A stretch of 60,000 nt of DNA from Gammaproteobacteria bacterium TMED1 (GTDB taxonomy: Bacteria; Pseudomonadota; Gammaproteobacteria; Pseudomonadales; Azotimanducaceae). The stretch lies in assembly GCA_002167855.2 (NCBI GenBank), contig NHBG02000022.1:1-60000 (forward strand), read 5' to 3'. Below, piece after piece: positions 1 through 7,864 of this stretch (position 1 is the first letter of the stretch; every line of letters begins with the position of its first letter). The notes under the pieces were generated by a model. That model was not told where the DNA came from, made no database searches, and saw only the letters and a program-made list of their open reading frames with translations. The translations under genes and the position numbers were made by a program.

Positions 1-2
1 TG

Positions 3-80
3 ATATCCCAATTTACCAGTCAAGGTTTGATCGGGTTGCTAGCACTGGTTGCTTTCGTCGCAATCGCAAACCGTTCCTAA
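3..80 (+). CDS. Small membrane protein, C-terminal part (5' end outside window)
   Basis: An open frame enters the window and stops at TAA 78-80. The last 25 residues (start ISQFTSQGLIGLLALVAF) are hydrophobic with an Arg-Ser end. They align by eye with the C-terminus of the protein encoded next (AQFSSEGLVGLIALLLF), so this is the end of a tandem paralogue. The gap to the next gene is 33 bases and holds that gene's ribosome binding site, so the two are probably cotranscribed. No function is recognised; a single membrane span near the C-terminus is the only visible property. Confidence 0.6.
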   Translation: MSQFTSQGLIGLLALVAFVAIANRS

Positions 81-113
81 ATATTTTCTCTCTTATCCAT
101 AGGAGAAATAATT

Positions 114-338
114 ATGGAACCTGTTAAAGATGCAATAACAACAGTTTCGACGTGGTTAAAAACAGTAACCGAGTTTGGAATTACTGTTATCCTCGCTCTC
201 GTGGTAATAGAACTATTATTTCCTGGATTTACAGGAATTGTAGAGAACATTGGCGCAATCGTAGCCCAGTTTTCCTCAGAGGGTCTCGTAGGACTGATAG
301 CCCTATTGTTATTTCTGCTTCTGTTCAGGCAGCAGTAG
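114..338 (+). CDS. Small membrane protein, tandem paralogue of the preceding one
   Basis: A 74-residue protein with an ATG preceded by a good ribosome binding site (AGGAGAA about 8 bases upstream). The N-terminal part (about 1-20) is amphipathic. Two hydrophobic stretches follow, at about 22-38 and 55-71, joined by a short loop (PGFTGIVENIGAIVAQFSSEG). The second half is similar to the truncated protein just upstream, which points to a local gene duplication. I do not recognise the family. The gene is followed by a hairpin terminator, so it is the last gene of its unit. It could be a small inner-membrane or pore-like peptide; this is a guess from hydrophobicity only. Confidence 0.7.
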   Translation: MEPVKDAITTVSTWLKTVTEFGITVILALVVIELLFPGFTGIVENIGAIVAQFSSEGLVGLIALLLFLLLFRQQ

Positions 339-366
339 GTAATTCAACAATAGTAGCGAAACTTAG

Positions 367-416
367 GTAATCCTGGTCGATTGTTAGGTTGACCGGGATT
401 ACTGCTTCGCAGTTTT
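367..416 (+). terminator. Intrinsic terminator after the small membrane protein genes
   Basis: A 12-bp inverted repeat (arms 367-378 and 391-402, one G-T pair) is followed by a short second hairpin (TGCTTCGCA) and TTTT at 412-415. It sits 28 bases after the stop codon of the upstream gene. The rest of the stretch to 638 shows no gene. Confidence 0.65.
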
Positions 417-536
417 ACTTAGAAAAGTGCTCCCCCGGAGAAACAACGCGTTCTAAAAAGAAGAATTTTAATTTACAAACCGGCTTCTGACTTTTATAAA
501 TTTCTTGATAATTCTTCAAGCTGACAAAATCAAGGC

Positions 537-552
537 TTGTTTTACAAAACAA
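537..552. promoter_or_regulatory. 16-bp palindrome upstream of the PhyH-led operon
   Basis: TTGTTTTACAAAACAA is a two-armed repeat (7-bp arms, 2-bp centre) lying about 90 bases before the first gene of the 639-4298 unit, in an AT-rich region without ORFs. The size and position fit an operator for a dimeric regulator, but no regulator gene is adjacent and the assignment rests on symmetry alone. Confidence 0.3.
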
Positions 553-638
553 TTTTATCTGCATACCCCATAGATTAAACATTGCTCCCTTATCCTTTAA
601 GATTAGGTTAAAGGTTTAAAAAAATAGCGAACGATATA

Positions 639-2090
639 TTGGATAACCAAATAACCAGAAATGAAATTGAAGGATTTGTAAAACGTGGCTTTACGTTAGC
701 GAAAACCAATTTGTCAGAAGACTTTCACCGAGATATTTATACCCAACTGACTCGAGTATTTCAGTCGATGCGGAACGATTTCAACCCGCATAACAATATT
801 TTGCCCATGATACCTCAACTCTGGAAAGTTCTTGATGACCCAGTGATCCAGGCAACTATCACTGCAATATTAGGAGAAAATTATCTTGTTCATGTGCATC
901 GTCATCCGCATATAAGCAGAGGACAGCCAGAACAAAAGACCCCCGCGATGCTGCAGCCTTTCCACAAAGATGGACATGCTGTTAAACCTAGGCCTCGTCA
1001 CCGTGAACCCTGGTGGTTGATTATGTTTTATTACCCCCAAGCCGTTGACCTCCATAATGGGCCAACAGGTCTTCTTCCGGGAACCCATGTCCTTCCAGAA
1101 CTAGGGGTTGGAGAAAACTGGTATCAACCACCAAAAATCACGCAAAAAGGAGAGCAATTACTTCTCTCGAATGAATACGTTCAGCCAAGCATACACCCTT
1201 TGATCTGCGAAGCTGGCTCCGTCGCTTTTGCGCATTTCGATATTGGTCATGGTGCGATGATGAATGGCACGGAACTCAACAGGTTCGCGTGCAAATTCGT
1301 GATAATGCGGACCCAGAGACCACAAAAGAGGGGCGGCCAAGAATTAAATTTGCAAGAACCTGTATCTCGTCATATCGGGAAGTGGTTAGGATATCCTTGC
1401 CAAGAAAATGAGGCTATGCCTTTCGTTGAATGGAAAGCGGCACTTACCAGTTCAGTAATCCGAGAACGGGTTAATGCAATATATATGTCGTCAGCCGTGC
1501 GAGATAGGGCAGCGGCGAGAGACGCGCTTCTAAAAGATATTGGTAAACATTTACCAAATGAAGATAGCGACTGGATTCTGGATATCGCAGATGCAAGTAA
1601 TGGCCTTGCCCTGCTAGACGAAATTGAACCAATTGAAGACCTACTAGATAATGATAATGAAGGTTACTTGATCAATGGATGCTATTCAGCTGGTCAAACG
1701 GGTAATACAGTCTTTTCCCATAGACTAAATAAATTAGTCAGGCATCGAAACCCCTTTGTACAGAAACATGCAATGTCCGCTTTAGGTCTAATTGGGCCTG
1801 GACCAGATCAGGAAGAGACAATTTCTGCACTTGATTCGATAATAAGATCAGACTGTGACTGGGACCTAAAGGTTTATGCGGTCCAATCGCTTATTCGACA
1901 AGGCGCATGCTCAGCAACCATACCTTCTCTTTCGATCGCTGCAAAAGATGCAAATACATATGTCAACGCTTTCGCTATCGAACAACTCTGCAGAATCGAC
2001 GATGATGAAGCTAGGAGGGCTGTCTTAGAACCCCTGCGGCGCCATCGCTGGATGGAGGACCCGAGATATGAGCAGGGAAAAAGTCTTTAG
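639..2090 (+). CDS. PhyH-family Fe(II)/2-oxoglutarate dioxygenase with HEAT-like C-terminal region
   Basis: A 483-residue protein. Residues about 1-235 form a phytanoyl-CoA dioxygenase-like fold. The iron triad is visible as H109-x-D111 and distal H204 (DIGHG), and R215 is the likely 2-oxoglutarate anchor. Residues about 290-475 are rich in helical, HEAT-like repeats (for example NPFVQKHAMSALGLIG and DLKVYAVQSLIRQG), which usually bind proteins; a PhyH enzyme alone is normally near 270-300 residues. The only start compatible with the oxygenase fold is TTG at 639, because an in-frame stop lies just upstream and the next Met is at codon 44; no clear ribosome binding site is seen. The gene overlaps the next one by 23 bases and leads a unit that ends in a sigma/anti-sigma pair. 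The substrate is unknown. Confidence 0.8.
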   Translation: MDNQITRNEIEGFVKRGFTLAKTNLSEDFHRDIYTQLTRVFQSMRNDFNPHNNILPMIPQLWKVLDDPVIQATITAILGENYLVHVHRHPHISRGQPEQKTPAMLQPFHKDGHAVKPRPRHREPWWLIMFYYPQAVDLHNGPTGLLPGTHVLPELGVGENWYQPPKITQKGEQLLLSNEYVQPSIHPLICEAGSVAFAHFDIGHGAMMNGTELNRFACKFVIMRTQRPQKRGGQELNLQEPVSRHIGKWLGYPCQENEAMPFVEWKAALTSSVIRERVNAIYMSSAVRDRAAARDALLKDIGKHLPNEDSDWILDIADASNGLALLDEIEPIEDLLDNDNEGYLINGCYSAGQTGNTVFSHRLNKLVRHRNPFVQKHAMSALGLIGPGPDQEETISALDSIIRSDCDWDLKVYAVQSLIRQGACSATIPSLSIAAKDANTYVNAFAIEQLCRIDDDEARRAVLEPLRRHRWMEDPRYEQGKSL

Positions 2091-2874
2091 AAACGTTGTT
2101 GTAGGAAAGGCTGGAGGACGCAATCTCGAAGCAGACCTCTACATACCACAAAAAAAGGCCCAACAGCGACCAGCGCTAGTAATAATTCATGGAGGAGGAT
2201 GGCGTAAAGGATCATCCAATGGGGTAAAAGGCTTTGGCATTCTCCTCAGTCGCTCAGGCTTCATTTGTCTATGCCCTTCATATCGCCTGTCTCCAGAGGC
2301 TCCATGGCCTGCACAAATAGAAGATGTTAAATGCTCGATACGTTATCTCAAAACTCATTGTAAGGAACTGGGAGTTGACCCCCTAAGAATCGGTGCAGTT
2401 GGGGACTCAGCCGGAGGCCATCTTGCTTTGATGACGGCAGTTAAAACAAACTTCGAAGGTCAAGGAGGTCATGCCCAAAGCTCTAGCACTGTAAAAGCGG
2501 TCGCTTCACTTTATGGACCTACTACCATTCACAACAAATTGGAAAGTAACAATTTACTTATGGGGACCAAAGCGACAAAGCAAGATTATGCTGATGCGAG
2601 TCCGCTCAGTTACTGCCTAGAAAAATTTCCACCTTGCCTACTTATTCATGGAGCCAAAGATAATGCTGTACCCCTTTCCAACACTATGGACTTTTACAAG
2701 AAACTAGAAAGTCATCACCGAAAGGTTGAGTTGCATGTGTTTGCAGATGAATCCCACGCCTTTGATCGCCGGAGCTGGTCTGAACAAAAAATGGTAGATA
2801 TCGGAGATCCTTCCTCAATTTATGGAAGGACAGTGATTGACCTTTTAGATTTGTTTTTCACAAAACACCTTTGA
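2068..2874 (+). CDS. Alpha/beta hydrolase, acetyl-esterase/BD-FAE type
   Basis: A 268-residue protein with the oxyanion-hole motif HGGGW (41-45), the nucleophile elbow GDSAGG (Ser114), and likely acid and base in the AKDNAVP and DESHAF segments near the C-terminus. No signal peptide is present, so it should act in the cytoplasm on small esters. The start at ATG 2068 is supported by GGAGG about 10 bases upstream inside the end of the PhyH gene; the 23-base overlap implies translational coupling. Esterases of this family often remove acetyl or feruloyl groups from sugars, but the substrate here is unknown. Confidence 0.82.
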   Translation: MSREKVFRNVVVGKAGGRNLEADLYIPQKKAQQRPALVIIHGGGWRKGSSNGVKGFGILLSRSGFICLCPSYRLSPEAPWPAQIEDVKCSIRYLKTHCKELGVDPLRIGAVGDSAGGHLALMTAVKTNFEGQGGHAQSSSTVKAVASLYGPTTIHNKLESNNLLMGTKATKQDYADASPLSYCLEKFPPCLLIHGAKDNAVPLSNTMDFYKKLESHHRKVELHVFADESHAFDRRSWSEQKMVDIGDPSSIYGRTVIDLLDLFFTKHL

Positions 2875-2898
2875 GGCCGCTCTGCATGGGTAGCGAGA

Positions 2899-3486
2899 AT
2901 GCCAAAAGCGACACAAACTCTGTACTATGTATGCAAAAAAGAGCACGCAGTAGCCATGACGAATACAACTAAATTATCAAAATCGGAAACCCAAGCTAGA
3001 CGTCTTGAAGAGCTATCACAAAAGTATAGACCCGCATTATCTCGTTACTTTGGTAAAAGAGCCTTCCAACAGGCCGACGTAGAGGACTTGGTGCAAGAGG
3101 TTTTAGTTCGTCTAGCTGTTCGGGGTGACGGCAGTGATATCGAAAAGCCAGAGGCTTATCTTATGCGCACAGCGACAAATGTATGGCGCGATTTTCTTCG
3201 GAAAAAGCGCACTCATGCTCAAGACTTTCATGATGAATTCCTAGAGGAGCGGCACCCTGATGCGGAAGAAGGTCCAGAGAACGTCTTGGCTGGAGAGGAG
3301 GCTGTTTCAGCGATCATAGAAGCCCTCAACGAGCTACCTTCTCGTACACGTCAAGTCTTCGTTCTTTGCCGGATTGAAGGCTTGCGTCACAAACGGATCG
3401 CGAACAGACTTGGCATCTCTGTAAGCGCAATAGAGAAACATATGATTAAGGCCATCGCACACCTCACAAATCACCTGGGGAAATAG
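2899..3486 (+). CDS. ECF RNA polymerase sigma factor, FecI-like
   Basis: Up to 195 residues. Sigma region 2 is seen in the stretch with QADVEDLVQEVLVRL and the PEAYLMRTATNVWRDFLRKK segment. Region 4 is seen as LNELPSRTRQVFVLCRIEG followed by a helix-turn-helix (IANRLGISVSAIEKHMIKA). Such factors direct RNA polymerase to promoters of TonB-dependent receptor genes and are controlled by a FecR-type anti-sigma factor, here encoded directly downstream with a one-base TAGTG overlap. The start at 2899 has a weak ribosome binding site; ATG 2956 is an alternative that still keeps both sigma regions. It sits 24 bases after the hydrolase gene, so it is probably cotranscribed with the oxygenase and hydrolase. 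Confidence 0.88.
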   Translation: MPKATQTLYYVCKKEHAVAMTNTTKLSKSETQARRLEELSQKYRPALSRYFGKRAFQQADVEDLVQEVLVRLAVRGDGSDIEKPEAYLMRTATNVWRDFLRKKRTHAQDFHDEFLEERHPDAEEGPENVLAGEEAVSAIIEALNELPSRTRQVFVLCRIEGLRHKRIANRLGISVSAIEKHMIKAIAHLTNHLGK

Positions 3487-4298
3487 TGGATTTGGTAAGT
3501 AAAAAAATTAGTAAAAAAGCTGCAGAGGCTGCCGCCTACTGGGTTTTGCGACTCGATTCTCTGGAATGTAAACCCACAGACCGATTGGCTTTTGAGTTAT
3601 GGCGTAACGCGGATCCACTCAATAGTGCAGCTTATCTATCTGCTCAAAAAGGGCTTGCTTTAGTAGACGAGCAGCTAGGGAGTCCCGAACTGTCTGAATT
3701 AAGCGAACAAATACTAATCGAGACACGCGGCAATCAAACAGAGGTATTTGGTATCGCAGTCGTATTATTCTTACTTTTAGTCGGTGGCATCTTTTTATCC
3801 ACAATCGCACCTAATTTGCAGAAGCAAGACGACGTGTTAGCCAACACTTATTCGACTGGAGTTGGTGAGCGATCAACCATAACGTTATCCGATCGGTCTA
3901 TCATATCCTTAAATACAGATTCCCGTTTAATCGTGGATTTCACTGAAGACGCCCCCATCAGAAAAGTTGAATTATTGAAAGGGCATGCACACTTCGATGT
4001 AATAAGTGATCCTAGACCGTTTGAAGTCTTTGCTGGAGATAGACGAATCTTGGCTCTGGGAACTTCTTTCGATATCAAGTTAGATACGAATACCGGTGTA
4101 ATGATTACCTTGGTGGAAGGCAATTTGGCAATAGCTAAAGCTAATATGAGGTTCGGCATATTGGAAAAACTCAGTGACAAAAAAAATGAGCTCACCGAGT
4201 TAAAGGCTGGAGAGCAGCTCATTATCAAACCCAACTCTAAGCCGATTATCCTCGCAGCTGATTTAAACCCGGTATCGAGTTGGAAGAGTATCAAATAG
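3486..4298 (+). CDS. FecR-family anti-sigma factor / sigma regulator
   Basis: A 270-residue single-pass membrane protein. The N-terminal cytoplasmic part carries the Trp-containing FecR motif (AAAYWVLRLDS and FELWRNADPLN). A transmembrane helix lies at about 82-104 (FGIAVVLFLLLVGGIFL). The periplasmic part has the FecR beta region (STGVGERSTITLSDRSIISL, then ELLKGHAHFDV and GTSFDIKL). It starts with GTG overlapping the sigma stop codon by one base. By family knowledge it senses a loaded TonB-dependent receptor and releases or activates the sigma factor. The nearest receptor, at 4923-7691, seems to lack the N-terminal signalling domain usually needed for this contact. Confidence 0.87.
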   Translation: MDLVSKKISKKAAEAAAYWVLRLDSLECKPTDRLAFELWRNADPLNSAAYLSAQKGLALVDEQLGSPELSELSEQILIETRGNQTEVFGIAVVLFLLLVGGIFLSTIAPNLQKQDDVLANTYSTGVGERSTITLSDRSIISLNTDSRLIVDFTEDAPIRKVELLKGHAHFDVISDPRPFEVFAGDRRILALGTSFDIKLDTNTGVMITLVEGNLAIAKANMRFGILEKLSDKKNELTELKAGEQLIIKPNSKPIILAADLNPVSSWKSIK

Positions 4299-4922
4299 CA
4301 AACAGAAACGAGCCTACCGGCTGCCCGGACGGACGTAAAACGTTAAAGCCTACTTAAACTGGGTTCATCCTCTTGCCAACATCAAAATCAAAAAGGTATC
4401 TTCCCTCACCTCAGGTAGGGCTCGATCCTTCATTAGGACTATAGAAACTCTCCATTCTGAAATAGATATCTTTTAGTCGCATAAGCAAATGAGGCCATCC
4501 TCCGAACAAAAAGGCTCCGGTTAAGGGTGATTAACTAAGTTTAGGCATATATAAGTGAGGTTCATGAAATAGTCAGCGCCTAACACCCTTGAGGCAAGAA
4601 CGTGAGCTGTAGTACACTGACCATACTGTGATGTTACTACTCACATGAGGAAGGTTTTAATTAGGTTAGATGGGGAGATGGGGAACAGGGTTACGGAACT
4701 TTAGAATTTCGCTGGCAAAGCTTACGATATAGTGAGGCAATTAACAGCTAGCCAGAGCCCACCTAAATAGCACTCTTATAATTCTTCATATATTCCTGTC
4801 AGAATCTTGATAGAGACCTAAAATAGTTCGTGCTTTATTCGGGAATCAGATCTCTTGCGAGAAAAGAGCCCCAAGAAGCTGAACATGCCGAAATTAAAGA
4901 TGGAAGGGGGATAAGATCCAAT
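4299..4922 (+). other. Long intergenic region upstream of the TonB-dependent receptor
   Basis: This stretch of 624 bases has no convincing gene on either strand. Two GGAAC pentamers (4682-4686 and 4695-4699) resemble the -35 core of ECF-sigma promoters and precede the receptor gene, but I cannot find a convincing matching -10 element. It probably holds the promoter and leader of the receptor gene; an open frame from GTG 4830 merges with the receptor frame but looks like leader, not protein. Confidence 0.4.
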
Positions 4923-7691
4923 ATGTCAAACTCAAATAGTAAGTTTAACCGAATTGCGGGAACCCTATTGGCTGGGCTACTCGGCAGCTCGATATCGAGC
5001 GGTGCTGTTTATGCGGCATCGGACAATGACGAGATGATAGAAGAGATTGTTGTCACTGGTATTCGTGGTAGCCTGCAACAATCGCTGGAAAGAAAACGAG
5101 ATGCTGACCATTTCGTTGATGCAATTACGGCAGAAGATATAGGTTCATTTCCAGACCAGAACCTCGCAGAATCTCTACAACGGATTAGCGGTGTTGCCAT
5201 CGATCGTAAGTCTGGAGAAGGCGCATTTGTCAGCGTAAGGGGATTAGGCCCCCAGTTTGTGCAGGGAACCATTCATGGCAGAGTTTCAGCATCGAATGTG
5301 GTTCCGGGAAGCCTAGATGGGGTAGGCGCCACAAATACCAAATCCCGCGCTGTTGGATATCATAATTACCAATCTGGTCTTGTGCAGGCGGTTGAGGTAC
5401 ACAAGTCACCTCGCGCAGATCACGTTGAGGGCGGAATGGGTGGCTTCGTAGATATCCAGCCTCGTAGGCCTCTAGATATTGGTAAACAGCAGGCCGCTGT
5501 ATCCGTCGACTTCACGCAGAATGAATTAGCAGATGATACCGCGCCAGGGATCTTCGCGATGTACAGCGATGTGTTAACTGACAATCTAGGGATTATGGTT
5601 TCAGCTCAGTGGGATAATAAGTATTTTCGGACTGACTCTTACAGAGGATACTCTCACGTTTTCAGAACAGTTAATGTAGGTGGCGAAACCATAGGCACAG
5701 GTTATTATCCCCAACAAATCAACGCCGAAGTTCACTTTCAAGATCGTGATCGCCTAAACCTATCAACTTCTATACAGTTTCAACCTTCAGATATTGTGGA
5801 TATGACACTGGACCTTCTATACACGGATAATGAGGCGGAAGAAATTCAATACCTCGAATCTTGGCGTCTCCAACAGGGAAATACCAGAATAACAGCTGCT
5901 GAGGCGATCAACGATAATGGCACAACGGTCTTCTCAAAAATTAGCACTTCTGGTGCAGGATTGTTCGTTTTGCAGGAAAATGAGGAAGTCGATGCGGAAA
6001 CAATGAATATTGGGTTGAATACCAAAATTCAGCTTACCGACAACTTGGCACTGAATGTGGATGCCTCGCTTTCCGAAACGGAGGCTCCAATCAGGAATCG
6101 GGATGCTTTGATGCGTAATACACGGACACAAATGTCCTATGATAAGTATGGTTCAGGTAGCTTGCCCTCGTTAACTACTTCGTCTCCAGTAACCTCTCCG
6201 GATCATTTCTCAGTTGTTAAGCAGTCTGTTCAATCACACATAGTGGACGACCGACTCGCTCAATTTAGGCTGGACCTTACCTACGAAGCAGATGGAGACT
6301 TTGTAGACACGATTCAGGTGGGTGCTCGTTCTTACCGGTCAGATAGAAGAGATAGGGCGCGATATCTAAATAGTAGGGCTTTCATTAATCAACCGATCAC
6401 TGATTTTGGTGGTGGGTTGGAACATCCTGCTGGTACTGGATGGATGTCGGACGGGCTTGGTATCAATGTTCGCTCAGGAGGAATGATCCCGAACTTTGCA
6501 TTTCTACAGAATGCACTATTCACACGACCAGATGAAGTAAGAGCGGGACCAGGATTTAATACTGGTTCAGGCCGCTCGGTGGATGAGTACAACTCAGGTA
6601 GGTTCAACGAAGACTTAAATCACGACGATGATGGCGATGCCATTTACGCTATGCTGTCCTTCTCAGGAGAGTTAAGCGGTGGAACTCCCTACTCTGGTAA
6701 CGTCGGTGTGAGATACGTTGACAATAGCACGGGCTCAAACGGAGAAATCACTGTGCCTGAGTCTTTCGATTACTCCGACCCAGCTAGCCCCTTCGTTGTC
6801 CTCTCTCCGCCAACCTACACGGATATATTCCACTCTTATACTCGGACTCTTCCCTCACTAAACCTCCGCTTCGATCCTACGGATGAGCTTGTCGTAAGAT
6901 TCTCAGCTGCCAAGGTAATGAGTAGGCCACGTTACTTGGATCTAAGTCCGCGTCTCACAGTTCAGGTAAGACCCAGGACAATGCGAGGCGGGAACGGTGA
7001 GTTAGACCCAGCAATGGCTACTCAGCTGGATCTCGCGGTAGAGTGGTACTTTGCTGACTTCTCGATTGCATCAATTGGAATATTTACAAAAGATGTGACC
7101 GCTTTCGTGCAGCAAGAACAAACACCAACTCCATTCCCTAGTGTTATAGATCCTGAAACTAACCAGCCATTAGTGCTGAACGCTTTCAGGCCTTTGAACA
7201 CTGGAAAGTCGGAAATCTTGGGAGTTGAGATGGCGTTTCAGAGAACATTCGCCGATATGCTACCCGCCCCATTTGATGGCTTAGGGGTTATTGCAAACTG
7301 GACTTATATCGATTCAAGCTCAGATTTTGAGAACGATAATACATCACAAGCCTACGGTATCCCTGGGCTTTCTGAAAATACGATTAACCTGTCAGTATTC
7401 TACGAAAAGGATGCCTGGAATGGTCGACTTTCTTATAACTTCAGAGACGACTTTCTCGACGTCATTGCTGATGGTCAAGGCAATCCACTATTCGTAGATG
7501 AATACGCGCAGTGGGACGCTTCTTTGAACTATAGCCTTAACGATAACCTTACCGTTTCGGCAACAGCAATCAACATAACGGATGAGGCAGTCCACTATTA
7601 CAACCTCCTCGGCCAAGGAACGATGGAGCACTTTGTAAATGGTGCATACTCTGGTCGACGTGCTCAGTTAGGTTTACGCTGGAAAATGTAG
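4923..7691 (+). CDS. TonB-dependent receptor, Xanthomonas/Caulobacter type
   Basis: A 922-residue outer-membrane active transporter powered by TonB-ExbBD. The start ATG 4923 (AAGGGGG upstream) gives a Sec signal peptide ending near AVYA. A TonB box (IEEIVVTGIRG) follows at once, then the plug domain with the family-typical FPDQNLAESLQRISGV and a large beta-barrel ending in RAQLGLRWKM. The frame extends upstream to GTG 4830, but that extension would bury the signal peptide. There is no room for an N-terminal STN signalling domain. Receptors of this type commonly import oligosaccharides. The FecI/FecR pair lies upstream on the same strand and is the obvious candidate regulator. Confidence 0.92.
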   Translation: MSNSNSKFNRIAGTLLAGLLGSSISSGAVYAASDNDEMIEEIVVTGIRGSLQQSLERKRDADHFVDAITAEDIGSFPDQNLAESLQRISGVAIDRKSGEGAFVSVRGLGPQFVQGTIHGRVSASNVVPGSLDGVGATNTKSRAVGYHNYQSGLVQAVEVHKSPRADHVEGGMGGFVDIQPRRPLDIGKQQAAVSVDFTQNELADDTAPGIFAMYSDVLTDNLGIMVSAQWDNKYFRTDSYRGYSHVFRTVNVGGETIGTGYYPQQINAEVHFQDRDRLNLSTSIQFQPSDIVDMTLDLLYTDNEAEEIQYLESWRLQQGNTRITAAEAINDNGTTVFSKISTSGAGLFVLQENEEVDAETMNIGLNTKIQLTDNLALNVDASLSETEAPIRNRDALMRNTRTQMSYDKYGSGSLPSLTTSSPVTSPDHFSVVKQSVQSHIVDDRLAQFRLDLTYEADGDFVDTIQVGARSYRSDRRDRARYLNSRAFINQPITDFGGGLEHPAGTGWMSDGLGINVRSGGMIPNFAFLQNALFTRPDEVRAGPGFNTGSGRSVDEYNSGRFNEDLNHDDDGDAIYAMLSFSGELSGGTPYSGNVGVRYVDNSTGSNGEITVPESFDYSDPASPFVVLSPPTYTDIFHSYTRTLPSLNLRFDPTDELVVRFSAAKVMSRPRYLDLSPRLTVQVRPRTMRGGNGELDPAMATQLDLAVEWYFADFSIASIGIFTKDVTAFVQQEQTPTPFPSVIDPETNQPLVLNAFRPLNTGKSEILGVEMAFQRTFADMLPAPFDGLGVIANWTYIDSSSDFENDNTSQAYGIPGLSENTINLSVFYEKDAWNGRLSYNFRDDFLDVIADGQGNPLFVDEYAQWDASLNYSLNDNLTVSATAINITDEAVHYYNLLGQGTMEHFVNGAYSGRRAQLGLRWKM

Positions 7692-7711
7692 TTAGCTTTA
7701 GTAGTTACTTT

Positions 7712-7739
7712 AAAAGGGTGGTTTTTACCACCCTTTTTT
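7712..7739 (+). terminator. Intrinsic terminator of the TonB-dependent receptor gene
   Basis: A perfect 9-bp stem (AAGGGTGGT 7714-7722 with ACCACCCTT 7727-7735), a TTTT loop and a trailing T-run, 20 bases after the stop codon. It also has an A-run on the 5' side and could work in both directions. Confidence 0.9.
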
Positions 7740-7864
7740 ATGCTTATGTCCGAGAAGATATAGGGATTGCGGACGATCTGAAACGATTTTCAACTTTTTC
7801 CATATGGCAAAATGCTGTGTTCATCGATAAAATATGAGTTCATTAAAATAAGGTTGATTGCAAT

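Noticed and set aside
4830-4922. Upstream GTG start for the receptor gene
   Set aside because: It adds 31 charged residues in front of a clear signal peptide; ATG 4923 with AAGGGGG upstream fits better.
7740-7864. A possible SAM riboswitch before metY
   Set aside because: The leader is only about 125 bases, and I find neither the conserved SAM-I stems nor a terminator hairpin in it.
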